A DNA stretch of 64,000 nucleotides from Dyella flava (GTDB lineage: Bacteria > Pseudomonadota > Gammaproteobacteria > Xanthomonadales > Rhodanobacteraceae): contig NZ_JADIKE010000034.1 of NCBI RefSeq assembly GCF_016904955.1, positions 248,001-312,000 of the forward strand. Reading direction: 5' to 3'. The notes under the pieces were generated by a model, which was given only the letters and a program-made list of their open reading frames with translations, made no database searches and was not told where the DNA came from. Made by a program: the position numbers and the translations under genes. Of the stretch, positions 1 to 10,674 are shown one piece after another; positions within the stretch are counted from its first letter, which is position 1, and each line of letters begins with the position of its first letter.

Positions 1-2474
1 GCGAGGCCGGTCTGCCCAGCCCGATGCAGCCGCTGAGCAATACGCGGCGCAAACGCTCGGTGTTCGCCCTGGCTCGTCGTGACGGTGAAGTGTTCGGCCG
101 CAATCGCAAACGCTCGCCGAATGAACCGATCGGGCAACTGATCCGCTCGCTGGAAGGTTTCCCCGAGCGCGACATCCAGATCGTGCCGGTCTCCATCTAC
201 GTCGGCCGCGCGCCTTCGCGCGAAACCGGCTGGTTCCGGGTGTTGTTCTCGGAAAACTGGGTGGTGGTCGGCCGCTTCCGCCGCATGCTCGCCCTGCTGC
301 TCAATGGCCGCGACACGGTGGTGCATTTCTCTGCGCCGGTATCGCTGCGCCAGGTGATGAACGAGAGCAGCGAGCTGCAGCCGGAACGCTTCGCGCGCAA
401 GATGGCGCGCGTGTTGCGCACTCACTTCCGCCGTATTCGCGCGGCAGTGATCGGGCCGGATCTTTCGCACCGCCGTACCGTGGTCGATGCCGTGCTCAAC
501 GCCGAACCGGTGCGCGCTGCGATCACCTCCAACGCCGTGAAGGAAAACATCAGCTACGCCAAGGCGTGGGAACGCGCGCACAACATGATGATGGAAATCG
601 CCGCCGACTATTCGCACCCGGTGGTGCGCTCGGCGTCGTTCCTGCTGCGCAACTTCTGGAACAAGCTGTACGACGGCATCACCATGCATCATTTCGACAA
701 GGCCCGCGCTGCCGCGCCGGGCTACGAAGTAGTGTACGTGCCCAGCCATCGCAGCCATGCCGACTATCTGCTGATGTCGTATCAGCTGCATGCCTCGGGA
801 GTGGTGGTGCCGCATATCGCCGCCGGTGTGAACCTCAACCTGCCGCTGATCGGCCCGATCCTGCGTCGCGGCGGTGCGTTCTTCCTGCGCCGCAGCTTCA
901 AGGGCAATGCGCTGTATCCGGTGGTGTTCAACGAATACCTGGCGCAGCTGATCGACCGCGGCGTGCCGATCGAATACTTCATCGAAGGCGGACGCTCGCG
1001 CACCGGCCGCTTGCTCGCACCGCGCGCCGGCCTGCTGGCGATGACCGTGCGCGCTTTCCTGCGCGCGCCACGCCGCCCAGTGCTATTCCAGCCCGTGTAC
1101 ATCGGCTATGAAAAGCTGATGGAGGGCAAAAGCTATGCTGGTGAACTGTCCGGCAAGCCCAAAGAAAAGGAATCACTGATCGGGCTGATCCGCGGCCTCA
1201 GCGTGCTGCGCCAGCGCTACGGCCATGTCGCGCTGAACTTCGGCGAGCCGATCGAGCTGACGCCGATGCTCGACGCTGCCAACGGCGATTGGCGTGACAA
1301 CACCAGCGATCCCAGCGTAAAGCCGGAATGGCTCAACGGCGTGGTCGACAAGCTGGCCGAACAAATCCAGATCAACATCAACCGCGCCGCTGACGTTAAC
1401 CCGATCAACCTGCTTGCCCTCGCCTTGTTGGCGACGCCCAAGCATGCGATGGCGGAAAACGATCTGCTTGCGCAGCTGGAGCTGATGAAGGCGCTGCTCG
1501 AAGAGCTGCCCTATTCCGATCGCGTCACGCTCACGCCGATGGCGCCGGATGCCATCATCGCCTACGGCGAACAGATGGGATGGATTACCCGCATACGCCA
1601 CCCGCTTGGCGATGTGCTGACGGTCGAAGGCGAGCCGGCGGTGTTGCTGAGTTACTTCCGCAACAACGTGCAACACCTGATCGCCCCCGCCGCGTGGGTG
1701 GCCTGCTGCTTCCTCAACAACCGCCGCATGACGCGCGCCTCGATTCTGCGCCTGGGCCGCATCATCTATCCGTTTATCCAGGGCGAACTGTTCCTGCCCT
1801 GGGACAGCGAAGGCTTCGGCCATCAGTTGCAGGCAACCATCGATTTCTTCGTGCGCCGCGGCCTGCTGGAAGCCAGCGGCGAAAGTCGCGTGCTGGAACG
1901 CGGCCCCGGCCAGGACGACGCCGCTTATCAGCTGAAAGTGATCGCGCGCAACCTGATCCAGGCTTTCGAGCGCTACTACATCGCCATCGCCGCCCTGGTG
2001 AAAAACGGCCCCCATACTGTCACCGCTGCCGAACTGGAAAACATCTGCACGCTTACCGCGCAACGCCTGAGCCTGCTCAGCGAACCTTCCGCACCCGAAT
2101 TCTTCGACAAGGCCCTGTTCCGCGGCTTCATCCAGAAACTGCGCGAACGCCGCGTGGTATGGATCGACGAGAACGGCAAGCTCGACTACGACAGCGCGCT
2201 GGAAGGCATGGTGCGCGACGCCCGCGTCATCCTCGCTCGTGAAATGCGCCACTCCATCCTCAAGATCACCGGCGGCGATCCGGAAAAGGAATCAGCGCGT
2301 CCTGCCGCCGCGCCGGTGGAACCACCCGCAGCAGCAAAGCAGCCCGAGCAAGAAGAGCTTAGCGAGCAGCAGGAATTGCCGCTCAATACCAGCGAAGAAC
2401 TGCACGAACGGCATGTGATCGCTGAGCATCGCGAACACGAACACCACGCCCCTGCGGAGCAGGACAAGGACTGA
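1..2474 (+). CDS. plsB: Glycerol-3-phosphate acyltransferase PlsB (5' truncated by window edge)
   Basis: Inner-membrane enzyme that acylates sn-glycerol-3-phosphate at position 1, the first step of phospholipid synthesis. The four acyltransferase blocks are in order: HRSHAD (bases 747-764, catalytic His and Asp), GAFFLRR (about 874-894), FIEGGRSRTGR (about 978-1010) and a FQPVYIGYEKL block (about 1087-1119). The frame is open to the window start (from base 3), and the residues before the first ATG at 24 read LPSP, followed by QPL, which resembles an internal stretch of enterobacterial PlsB. The true start is therefore probably upstream, and the ATG at 24 internal. The last 50 or so codons form a low-complexity Ala/Pro/Glu/His tail with no clear family counterpart. 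It appears monocistronic; a short hairpin follows at 2527. Confidence 0.95.
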   Translation, partial: EAGLPSPMQPLSNTRRKRSVFALARRDGEVFGRNRKRSPNEPIGQLIRSLEGFPERDIQIVPVSIYVGRAPSRETGWFRVLFSENWVVVGRFRRMLALLLNGRDTVVHFSAPVSLRQVMNESSELQPERFARKMARVLRTHFRRIRAAVIGPDLSHRRTVVDAVLNAEPVRAAITSNAVKENISYAKAWERAHNMMMEIAADYSHPVVRSASFLLRNFWNKLYDGITMHHFDKARAAAPGYEVVYVPSHRSHADYLLMSYQLHASGVVVPHIAAGVNLNLPLIGPILRRGGAFFLRRSFKGNALYPVVFNEYLAQLIDRGVPIEYFIEGGRSRTGRLLAPRAGLLAMTVRAFLRAPRRPVLFQPVYIGYEKLMEGKSYAGELSGKPKEKESLIGLIRGLSVLRQRYGHVALNFGEPIELTPMLDAANGDWRDNTSDPSVKPEWLNGVVDKLAEQIQININRAADVNPINLLALALLATPKHAMAENDLLAQLELMKALLEELPYSDRVTLTPMAPDAIIAYGEQMGWITRIRHPLGDVLTVEGEPAVLLSYFRNNVQHLIAPAAWVACCFLNNRRMTRASILRLGRIIYPFIQGELFLPWDSEGFGHQLQATIDFFVRRGLLEASGESRVLERGPGQDDAAYQLKVIARNLIQAFERYYIAIAALVKNGPHTVTAAELENICTLTAQRLSLLSEPSAPEFFDKALFRGFIQKLRERRVVWIDENGKLDYDSALEGMVRDARVILAREMRHSILKITGGDPEKESARPAAAPVEPPAAAKQPEQEELSEQQELPLNTSEELHERHVIAEHREHEHHAPAEQDKD

Positions 2475-2526
2475 ACTGCACCGCGTGCGTCGTTACAACC
2501 GATCGCCCGCCATCCATGACATGCAC

Positions 2527-2545
2527 GCGCCTCATCGCGAGGCGC
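2527..2545. terminator. Short perfect hairpin downstream of plsB
   Basis: A 7-bp perfect stem (GCGCCTC / GAGGCGC) with a 5-nt loop lies 52 nt after the plsB stop. No T tract follows, so this is at best a weak or Rho-assisted terminator. The rest of 2475-2922 holds no convincing gene: the short open frames there have neither a ribosome binding site nor recognisable protein character. Confidence 0.3.
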
Positions 2546-2922
2546 AGCGATCCGCACGCCGATGCCTGCTCGCCCGGCCACCTGCCTCAGCATGGACGTG
2601 TCGATGGCTTATCGATTTCCTTACCCGCGGGTTCTGCGGCCTTCGGCAGCGTCCAGTGAGAACACGCCATGCCTGGCGTCGGCTCGTGTAGGTGCGAATG
2701 AGCGCCCGTAACGAAATGACGGCGTGCCTTAACCGTGTAACACCGATGCAAAGCGGGCCTCGCGATCATGACACTCAACCGGATGCCAGTGCGAAGCCGG
2801 CAACATGACCCAACGAGTTGAATGGCGTGGAGCTCTCATGGTCGCAAGCACTTTGGCCGCTCGCTGGTCATAAGGCGTCGACTCTTGGCAGATCTGTTCG
2901 CTATTGATCGAAGGAACGAACC

Positions 2923-5313
2923 ATGAGCGACACGACCATTTCAGCAGCGAGCACTTTCGTGCCGCCGATAGCACCGACTGAACAACGCACCGATCTAACG
3001 GCCAGCCGTGCCAGCGACCCGAATCTACAAAACAAGAGCCCTTCCACCGACCTCGCCATGGCCCGCACCGGCACGGCCGAACTCTCGGTTTTAACAAGCG
3101 CGGCGGGAGACAGCTATGGGCTCACCAGGCAACTGAAAGGCGTTCCGGCGCCATCGGTATTCAACCAAATCTATACCCCGTTACGTACTGTCACCAAGGG
3201 CATCGATTTGCCATTTCGGATCGCCGTCTATGCCCCCAGCATCAACGACCGCGAAACAAGCACTGTCGACAAGATCGCTTTAATCACCAAAGTGGCGACG
3301 GCCGCAGCCGATCTGGGGACCGAAGCAGGACTGGTCTGGGCCAATCACTTCAATAACAAAAACAACATGCAGCTGGAGCACGTGCTGGTCACCCGCCCAG
3401 CGCCTGCGACACCTACCGCCGGTGACATTCCACTGCGGGAATTTGGACATGGGCGCGTCAAGGCCCCCATCACCCCATCGAATCCGGATCCAGAAACGAC
3501 GCCGCCCGCATCAGCAAACGGGAATGTGCACGATCGCACTTCCATACCGACCGCGCCGCCTGAGCCTGATGCGCCTCACCTCGCCAAACCGCAACCCTTT
3601 GATCGCAACGCACCCAGTCGCATCCCTACGAAGCGCTTCAACATGACCACTCCCGGCGAGCCATTCGCTCGCGGTAGCCTGGACATACCAGATCCGCCAT
3701 TTATCCGGTACGGCGCTGGCCGCCGGCCCGTGATGAGAATCGCCACTCCGGTGCCTTCTTCATCGCTGAGTACGATCAAGGGACTCAACTATGCAAGCAA
3801 TGGCATCGGCGCCCTTAGCAGCCTGGCAGACATTTACTTTGGCATGAAAGCCGTGGTCACTGAGCGGGAGCCGCTTGCCAAGACGCAAGGTGCCGCTTTC
3901 GCACTCGCCGGGACAACCGGAGTTGCCGCAACCGGCCTTGGCTCCATGAGTGTTGCAGAGATGGGCGGCGCTGCGGCAGCGGCAGCAGCAACCGGATTGT
4001 CGGTCGTATCGGCCGGAGCGGCGGCGGTCGGTCTCGGGTTGAACTTTGTTCCCCTCACCCATGGGCACGACAACCGGCGCCGCGCCTACAAAGTCCATAA
4101 CGACCTTAGCTATGACGTCAAGCAGCTTGCGTTGGCCGATCACCAACTGACGCAACGCACCGGGCAGCGCATCCGCTCGGACCTGCTCCGACTGAACGCG
4201 CGCTACGGCGTCGAACCCAAGACGGTATGGCTCAACAACAACGGCGCCGACCTGATGAACGAGATCAACTCGCCCAACAATACGGCCTCGGGCCAATGGA
4301 AACCCGATGCGGACGGCAAAGTGTGGTCGGACTTCCGTGACAAATACATCCGGATAAACGGCACACCGCACCAGGAGACCAGCAGCCTGAACCTGGCCTG
4401 CGAGCACGATGGCGTGGTCAACGTACCTGCGCCACGCACAACGGTAAACATACCCGGCGACGAGAACCCGGACAAAACCCCGCAGCCGATACAGACGCCG
4501 GCCAGCGATGCCTCGCTATACACAGCGCAAGGCTGGCGCCACAGCACGCAGCAACCGTGGCTCTACAAGGATTACGGTTATCAAACCTCGGACTGGGGGT
4601 ACTACTGGGAAACATCGATTCCAGCTTCCGTATCGGCGGGCCCGCTTTATGTCGCCCATGACGCCGTACCAGAAGGCAAGGACCGCGTCGTCTTGATTGA
4701 AGACACCCGCCTGGCCTCCACGCCCGCCCTGCCCAAAGACCATTATGCGGAAACGTCGCTGTTCCAATTCAACGGCAACGATGCGCAGCTATTGAATGAG
4801 CCGCAGATTGGCGAACTCATCCACGACAAAAAGCCCGTGGCAGTGCCGGCAGCCCCTGGCGACAGGGTCCAAGTCGACGGCATGAAGCTAAACGCGTCGG
4901 AAAGCCACGACAAGCAACAGGAAAACGCCTATCGGGAAGCGGTCTATCCGATGGATAGCTTGCCGCATGCGCGCTCCCCCGATGCCTTCCATCGAACGAT
5001 AGAAACCGATCCATCCGCTCGCACGGTGGTTTCCCTGCCCTATATAAGGCGACCGGTAACCATCATTGCCAGGAATCCAAACGACGTGATCGACCTGCCC
5101 CAAATGCCTGAGGCAGACATGCACGTCACGCTGCCGGCGGTCGACGCTGCGATAGATAAGCGGCAGCTTGGCTTATCCGACAGAAACTCGCTCCGCCGCC
5201 AGACAGCCAGCGATGCGCCCACGCAGGTCTACGTTTTCTCCAATGGAAAAACACTGACGGTGCAGGCGGAAAATGCGGCCAGCGCCGCGAGGTTTGTCCA
5301 GGGACTCACCTAA
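2923..5313 (+). CDS. Large proline-rich protein of unknown family (796 aa)
   Basis: I do not recognise a family. The start is supported by AAGGAA at 2911-2916, seven bases before ATG 2923. Residues 1 to about 275 are Pro/Thr/Ser-rich and look disordered, with no signal peptide. Residues about 281-375 form a Gly/Ala-rich hydrophobic region containing a long Ala run, which could be membrane-interacting. It is followed by a charged segment (GHDNRRRAYKVHNDLSYDVK) and then a mixed polar region to the C-terminus. Codon use is less GC-biased than in plsB. The next gene, 61 bases downstream on the same strand, has the same architecture (disordered Pro-rich N-terminus, then hydrophobic/helical part), so the two probably act together. 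A secreted effector or translocator-like role is conceivable, but there is no secretion locus in view. Confidence 0.75.
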   Translation: MSDTTISAASTFVPPIAPTEQRTDLTASRASDPNLQNKSPSTDLAMARTGTAELSVLTSAAGDSYGLTRQLKGVPAPSVFNQIYTPLRTVTKGIDLPFRIAVYAPSINDRETSTVDKIALITKVATAAADLGTEAGLVWANHFNNKNNMQLEHVLVTRPAPATPTAGDIPLREFGHGRVKAPITPSNPDPETTPPASANGNVHDRTSIPTAPPEPDAPHLAKPQPFDRNAPSRIPTKRFNMTTPGEPFARGSLDIPDPPFIRYGAGRRPVMRIATPVPSSSLSTIKGLNYASNGIGALSSLADIYFGMKAVVTEREPLAKTQGAAFALAGTTGVAATGLGSMSVAEMGGAAAAAAATGLSVVSAGAAAVGLGLNFVPLTHGHDNRRRAYKVHNDLSYDVKQLALADHQLTQRTGQRIRSDLLRLNARYGVEPKTVWLNNNGADLMNEINSPNNTASGQWKPDADGKVWSDFRDKYIRINGTPHQETSSLNLACEHDGVVNVPAPRTTVNIPGDENPDKTPQPIQTPASDASLYTAQGWRHSTQQPWLYKDYGYQTSDWGYYWETSIPASVSAGPLYVAHDAVPEGKDRVVLIEDTRLASTPALPKDHYAETSLFQFNGNDAQLLNEPQIGELIHDKKPVAVPAAPGDRVQVDGMKLNASESHDKQQENAYREAVYPMDSLPHARSPDAFHRTIETDPSARTVVSLPYIRRPVTIIARNPNDVIDLPQMPEADMHVTLPAVDAAIDKRQLGLSDRNSLRRQTASDAPTQVYVFSNGKTLTVQAENAASAARFVQGLT

Positions 5314-5374
5314 ATAATGCAGCAGTCGCCTCGGCATCGACACCTGATTTCGCCCATTCCCCAGGGAGTTTTCC

Positions 5375-6493
5375 GTGCAACCGTCTCCCATATCTCATGG
5401 ATCTTATGACGCCCGCCCCATGGACACGCCAACCATGCCCACAGGGCAACGCGCTCCACAGACCTATCCACTGATCACGCCTTCGCATCCGTTCGCTCGC
5501 CCTTCCAATTTCCCCAATCCACCGCGCGCAGGACTCCCCAGGCCGAGCTACCCGCATGTGAGGTATCAAGGCGATGCATCCAGCAACATCAACTCGCCGA
5601 GCACATCGCAAGGCTTGCGTGGGAAACCATCCCCTGGTCCGAGCTACCCGGACAAAAGGTATCCAGGCCAATCACCCGGCAACACAACATCGGATAGCCC
5701 ATCGCGTCCCCCGAGTTGGTCGGATATCAACGACAGACGCGATCGGCTCAACGACATTGTCAGCGGCGCCGACTCCGCGCGTGCGAACTTTGATAGCGCC
5801 TCTAAAGCGTGGAACGAAGGCCGCTATATCGACACGCTCTTTGACAGCTATCAAAGTGTGAATGGAGGGTTTCGCGCATTGCGTGGCGTGCTCGCTCTGG
5901 CCAGTGTGGCAGCCGACCAGGCAGGGTATCAACGCGCCGCGGAATTCCTGAAGAACACCGCCGACGACATCAAATCGGCACGCTTCGCACTGGCGGGTGT
6001 ATTGAGCCCCGTGAGTAGCTTCCGTGGCCTTGCGAGCGTACTCACCGACCCATCAAGCACCCGCGCAGACGTACTCAGCAGCGGCACGGATTACGCCACT
6101 GGCCTGGGCCAGAGCACCGGCCTGGCGATCCTGCAACTGGATCGCCGCAAGGGCGACACCCCGCTGAAGCAATTCGGCTATGGGATGTTTACCCTGGCGG
6201 AAGGGGGATCCGCCGCCAATCAAGTCATCTCGGGCTATTCGCAAGCCTACGACGCGCTGGGCGAGGGCGATTTCAAGACCGCTACCAAGGCAGCCCTTGG
6301 CGCCACCACCAATCTCGTCGAAGGCCCGCAAATTGCGGCCAATTACCTGGCCGATACCTTCGACACGCTAGGCATGAAACAACAAGCCACGCGAATGTAC
6401 GAGGTGTCGGCGCGCTTGCTGACCGTCGAGATCGCCGTCAAATCCGTGGCAGCCATCCTCAACCCCTTGCTCGATGACTCGAAGGAGGCATGA
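5375..6493 (+). CDS. Proline-rich protein of unknown family (372 aa), partner of the preceding gene
   Basis: No family recognised. The GTG start at 5375 has GGGAG eight bases upstream (about 5363-5368). Residues 1 to about 115 are Pro/Ser-rich, disordered and lack a signal peptide; they contain an imperfect internal repeat in which a GxPSYPxxRYxGxxxxN-type unit occurs twice (bases about 5530-5600 and 5635-5700). From about residue 118 onward the protein is predicted helical, with alternating charged and small hydrophobic residues (for example DRLNDIVSGADSAR) and moderately hydrophobic stretches around 165-180 and 200-215. It lies 61 bases after the 796-aa gene and probably shares its transcript. 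The convergent LysR gene ends about 100 bases downstream. Function unknown; acquisition by transfer is possible. Confidence 0.75.
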   Translation: MQPSPISHGSYDARPMDTPTMPTGQRAPQTYPLITPSHPFARPSNFPNPPRAGLPRPSYPHVRYQGDASSNINSPSTSQGLRGKPSPGPSYPDKRYPGQSPGNTTSDSPSRPPSWSDINDRRDRLNDIVSGADSARANFDSASKAWNEGRYIDTLFDSYQSVNGGFRALRGVLALASVAADQAGYQRAAEFLKNTADDIKSARFALAGVLSPVSSFRGLASVLTDPSSTRADVLSSGTDYATGLGQSTGLAILQLDRRKGDTPLKQFGYGMFTLAEGGSAANQVISGYSQAYDALGEGDFKTATKAALGATTNLVEGPQIAANYLADTFDTLGMKQQATRMYEVSARLLTVEIAVKSVAAILNPLLDDSKEA

Positions 6494-6596
6494 GTCAACG
6501 CGTAGGAGGCCGTCCAAAGGCGCGTTTTTCATCGGCCGTGTGCCTGCGTACCATCACGCGCCAGCATGACGATCGCGTGGCGCCCCACGCACCCGC

Positions 6597-7514
6597 TCAT
6601 GCCGAAATAATGCCCGCGGCAATCGCCTCGATGACACACTGCCGAAACCATGCATGGGCCGGATCATCGTGGGTCGACGCATGCCAGTACGCCATGATCG
6701 GAATCGCTTTAAGTTTGACCGGCAACGGCAGCATCGCGATCGGCAGCATCGAGGAGACGTGCAGCGCGTAAGAACGTGGCACCGTCATCAGCAAATCGGT
6801 CCTGGACGCGATCTCGCAGGCCGAAAAATAGTGTTGGCAAACCAGCCGTACATGACGGAACTTGCCGCTTTGCCGCAGCAGCACGTCCAGCGCGCTGGCT
6901 TCGCCGAGCGGCGAGACCGTCACGTGCCCAGCGGCCAGATAATCGCCGAGCTTCAGTTGCGAAGACAGCGGATGACCGGCGCGCATCAGCACCACCAGCG
7001 TCTCGTCGGCCAAATGCTGGTGCACAATCTGCGGCCCGGCGCGTAGCGGGCGGTCGACCACCAGGCTCAAGCTTCCTCCGCGCAATTCCCGCTCCGCTTC
7101 GTCGGCGACAATGCGATGACTGGCCACTCGCACATGCGGCGCTTCACGCTCGAGCCTGGCAATCACCGCAGGCAACGCGATCGACTCCAGGATGTCGCGA
7201 AACCCGATCGTGAAGGCCAGCTCCAGCCGTGCGGGATCGAAGCTCGGCTGTGCATGCACGCTGGCATGCAAGCCTTCCAGGTGCGCCTGCACGGCCGGCA
7301 TCATCGTGCGTACCTTCTCGGTCGGCAGCAGGCGATTGCCTTGTCGCACGAACAGCGGATCGCCCAGGTGATCGCGCAAGCGCTTCAAGGCGTGCGTGAC
7401 GGCGGGCTGGGTAAGGTGCAGCACGCGGGCCGCAGCGCTGACGCCACCATAGGTGTAAATGGCGTCGAGTACGTGGAACAGGTTGAGGTCGATGCGTGTA
7501 TCGGGGCGATCCAT
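6597..7514 (-). CDS. LysR-family transcriptional regulator
   Basis: A 305-aa LysR-type regulator: N-terminal winged helix-turn-helix (residues about 8-65, containing FHVLDAIYTYGGVSAAARVL and LTQPAVTHALKRLRD) followed by a periplasmic-binding-like effector domain from about residue 90 to the end. ATG 7514 (MDRPDTRIDLNLF) fits the family start better than an upstream ATG at 7550. It is divergent from the acyl-CoA dehydrogenase operon starting at 7656, the usual arrangement for a LysR protein controlling the adjacent operon, with a candidate T-N11-A box in between. The N-terminal sequence is of the NodD/NahR/LinR type. The effector is unknown; by context it may be an acyl-CoA or hydroxyacid intermediate. 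Confidence 0.9.
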   Translation of the reverse strand: MDRPDTRIDLNLFHVLDAIYTYGGVSAAARVLHLTQPAVTHALKRLRDHLGDPLFVRQGNRLLPTEKVRTMMPAVQAHLEGLHASVHAQPSFDPARLELAFTIGFRDILESIALPAVIARLEREAPHVRVASHRIVADEAERELRGGSLSLVVDRPLRAGPQIVHQHLADETLVVLMRAGHPLSSQLKLGDYLAAGHVTVSPLGEASALDVLLRQSGKFRHVRLVCQHYFSACEIASRTDLLMTVPRSYALHVSSMLPIAMLPLPVKLKAIPIMAYWHASTHDDPAHAWFRQCVIEAIAAGIISA

Positions 7515-7592
7515 GGAGAGGCGCTTATCGGCTCGTTGATCCGGGGGCAAGGATACGCCAACCCATGCATCACGCTAATGGGTGCCCATAAA

Positions 7593-7613
7593 GGATATTC
7601 ATTTCAATAATCC
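7593..7613. promoter_or_regulatory. Candidate LysR operator (T-N11-A box)
   Basis: ATT-N9-AAT, which satisfies T-N11-A, sits in a nearly symmetrical 21-bp AT-rich dyad (GGATATT ... AATAATCC) between the divergent lysR and acyl-CoA dehydrogenase genes, 43 bases before the GTG start of the latter. It is the only AT-rich dyad noticed in this intergenic region. The assignment rests on position and pattern only. Confidence 0.5.
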
Positions 7614-7655
7614 CCTTGGAAGGGCGTAGGCTGGACGGAATCAGGAGACAAGCCC

Positions 7656-8881
<1,226 letters not shown>

Positions 8882-8885
<4 letters not shown>

Positions 8886-9952
8886 GCGACACGCTGGATC
8901 AGCCGCGCGCCTTGCGCGATGAAGACGCCTTCGACGTGGCCCGCGTCGATGCGTTTCTCAAGCAACGTATCGCGGGCCTGCATGGCACGCCGACACTGGC
9001 GCAGTTTCCCGGTGGCGCGTCCAACCTCACCTATCTGCTGACGTATCCGGATCATGAGTTGGTGCTGCGCCGGCCGCCTGCAGGCGCCAAGGCGAAGTCG
9101 GCGCATGACATGCTGCGCGAAGCGCATGTGATGGCGACGCTGAAACCGCAGTATCCCTATGTCCCGGAGATTCTCGCGATCTGCGATGACGAAGCGGTGA
9201 TCGGTCAGCATTTCTACGTCATGCAACGCCTGCGCGGCAGCATCCTGCGCCGCGATCTTCCTGCCGGACTGGGCATGCGCGCCGACGATGTGCGCACGCT
9301 GTGCCTGAGCTTTGTCGACCGGCTGGTCGAACTGCATCAGGTCGATACGTCGCGGCCAGACATACAGCAGATCGGCAAGGGCGAAGGCTATATCGCACGG
9401 CAGGTTGCCGGCTGGAGTGATCGTTGGCGCGGAGCCCTCACCGAAGGCACCGACGCCTGCGAAGACGTGCTCGCCTGGCTGGCGCAAAAGCAACCACCAC
9501 GCGACAACGCCGTTTGCGTGATCCACAACGATTACCGTTTCGACAATGTGGTGCTCGATCCACAGCAACCGCTGCGCATCATCGGCGTACTGGACTGGGA
9601 AATGGCGACGCTCGGCGATCCGCTGATGGATCTGGGCGGATCGCTGGCGTACTGGGTGCAAGCCGATGACGACGCCACCTTTCAGGGATTCCGCCGCCAG
9701 CCTTCGAATGCGCCGGGCATGCTTACGCGCCGCGAGCTGGTCGACTACTACGGTAGCCGCACCGGCTGGCACGTAGATAATTTCGATTTCTACGAAGTGT
9801 TCGGCCTGTTCCGGCTGATGGTGATCATCCAGCAGATCTATCGTCGCTTTGTGCTGGGGCAGACCACCAATCCACAGTTTGCCGGCTTCGGCCATGCCGC
9901 CCGCTACATGGGTGAGCGCTGTCGCGGCATCATCGCGCGCTCGGTGCTTTGA
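8882..9952 (+). CDS. APH/ChoK-family kinase, LvaA/ACAD10-like (4-hydroxyacyl-CoA kinase candidate)
   Basis: A 356-aa kinase of the aminoglycoside-phosphotransferase fold. The N-lobe begins around residue 25, with GGASNLTY at 44-51. The catalytic loop HNDYRFDN spans 215-222 (Asp217 base, Asn222 metal ligand) and the DWE metal motif 238-240 follows. It starts inside the stop codon of the acyl-CoA dehydrogenase gene, so the two are translationally coupled. This family is often annotated as an antibiotic kinase, but with the dehydrogenase next to it a metabolic kinase acting on a hydroxyacyl-CoA is more likely (family knowledge: LvaA; N-terminal domain of ACAD10/11). Confidence 0.88.
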
Positions 9953-9954
9953 GC

Positions 9955-10644
9955 ATGCGCAGCGCGCTGCTGATTCGCCATGGACAGGCCAGTTTCCGCT
10001 CGGCGGATTACGATCGACTGTCGCCCATAGGCGAGGAACAGTCGCAGCGCCTGGGGACGTGGCTGGCCGATTGCGGCTCGCTGCCGGAGCTGGTGGCGAT
10101 CGGACCGCGACAACGTCATCGACGCACGGCCGAACTGTGTCTCGCTGCGGCTGGCATCGACCGTCCGCTGCTTAGGCTCGAAGGCCTGGACGAAGTCGAT
10201 CATCTGGAATTGCTGGCGCGGCTGCGCCCTGACCTCGATGGACCGGAAGCCATCCACCAGGCGCTGAAGCAGACGCCTGATCCGTATCGCGCTTTCCAGC
10301 AACTGTTCGCCGCCGCGGTCGCGCGCTGGGTCGAGGGTGAGCATGACGCGTCCTATATGCTGAGCTGGCCACGCTTCCGCCAGCAGGCGTTGGAGGCTTT
10401 GCAAACGCTGGCCGACCATGCCGCGAAAACCATCTGGGCGTTTACCTCGGCCGGTCCGATTGCCGTGGTCGTCAACACGTTGACCGAAGCGCCGGTCGCG
10501 CAGACTTTCAAGCTCAGCTGGCCGTTGGTCAATACCAGCATCACGACCTTGCGCTGGGGTCGCAGCGGCGCATCGCTGGTCACCTACAACGCGTGGCCTC
10601 ACCTGCAGCGTACGGAACACCAACATCTGGTGACGCTGCGCTAA
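9955..10644 (+). CDS. Histidine phosphatase superfamily protein lacking the second catalytic His
   Basis: Phosphoglycerate-mutase-like fold, about 229 aa. The nucleophile motif RHGQ is at residues 8-11 and a GPRQRHRRTAE stretch follows at 50-60. Where active members carry a second catalytic His in a V-S-H-G-G context (after the last core strand), this protein reads FTSAGPI, with Ser165 at the His position, so ordinary phosphatase activity is doubtful. ATG 9955 is preferred; a TTG at 9949 would overlap the upstream stop. It is third in the kinase/dehydrogenase operon. It may act on the phosphorylated intermediate or serve as a regulatory pseudo-enzyme. Confidence 0.82.
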   Translation: MRSALLIRHGQASFRSADYDRLSPIGEEQSQRLGTWLADCGSLPELVAIGPRQRHRRTAELCLAAAGIDRPLLRLEGLDEVDHLELLARLRPDLDGPEAIHQALKQTPDPYRAFQQLFAAAVARWVEGEHDASYMLSWPRFRQQALEALQTLADHAAKTIWAFTSAGPIAVVVNTLTEAPVAQTFKLSWPLVNTSITTLRWGRSGASLVTYNAWPHLQRTEHQHLVTLR

Positions 10645-10674
10645 CCCTTCACGGATCGCCGGGACATACTGACC

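Noticed and set aside
1173..2252. 359-codon open frame on the minus strand within plsB
   Set aside because: It is antisense to a well-recognised enzyme, has no ribosome binding site and shows only the composition expected of a GC-rich shadow frame.
2849..2875. GTCGC-N14-CTCGC resembling a plant-inducible-promoter (PIP) box before the 796-aa gene
   Set aside because: The spacing is 14 rather than 15 and the half-sites deviate from TTCGB; not enough to claim HrpX control or a type III effector.
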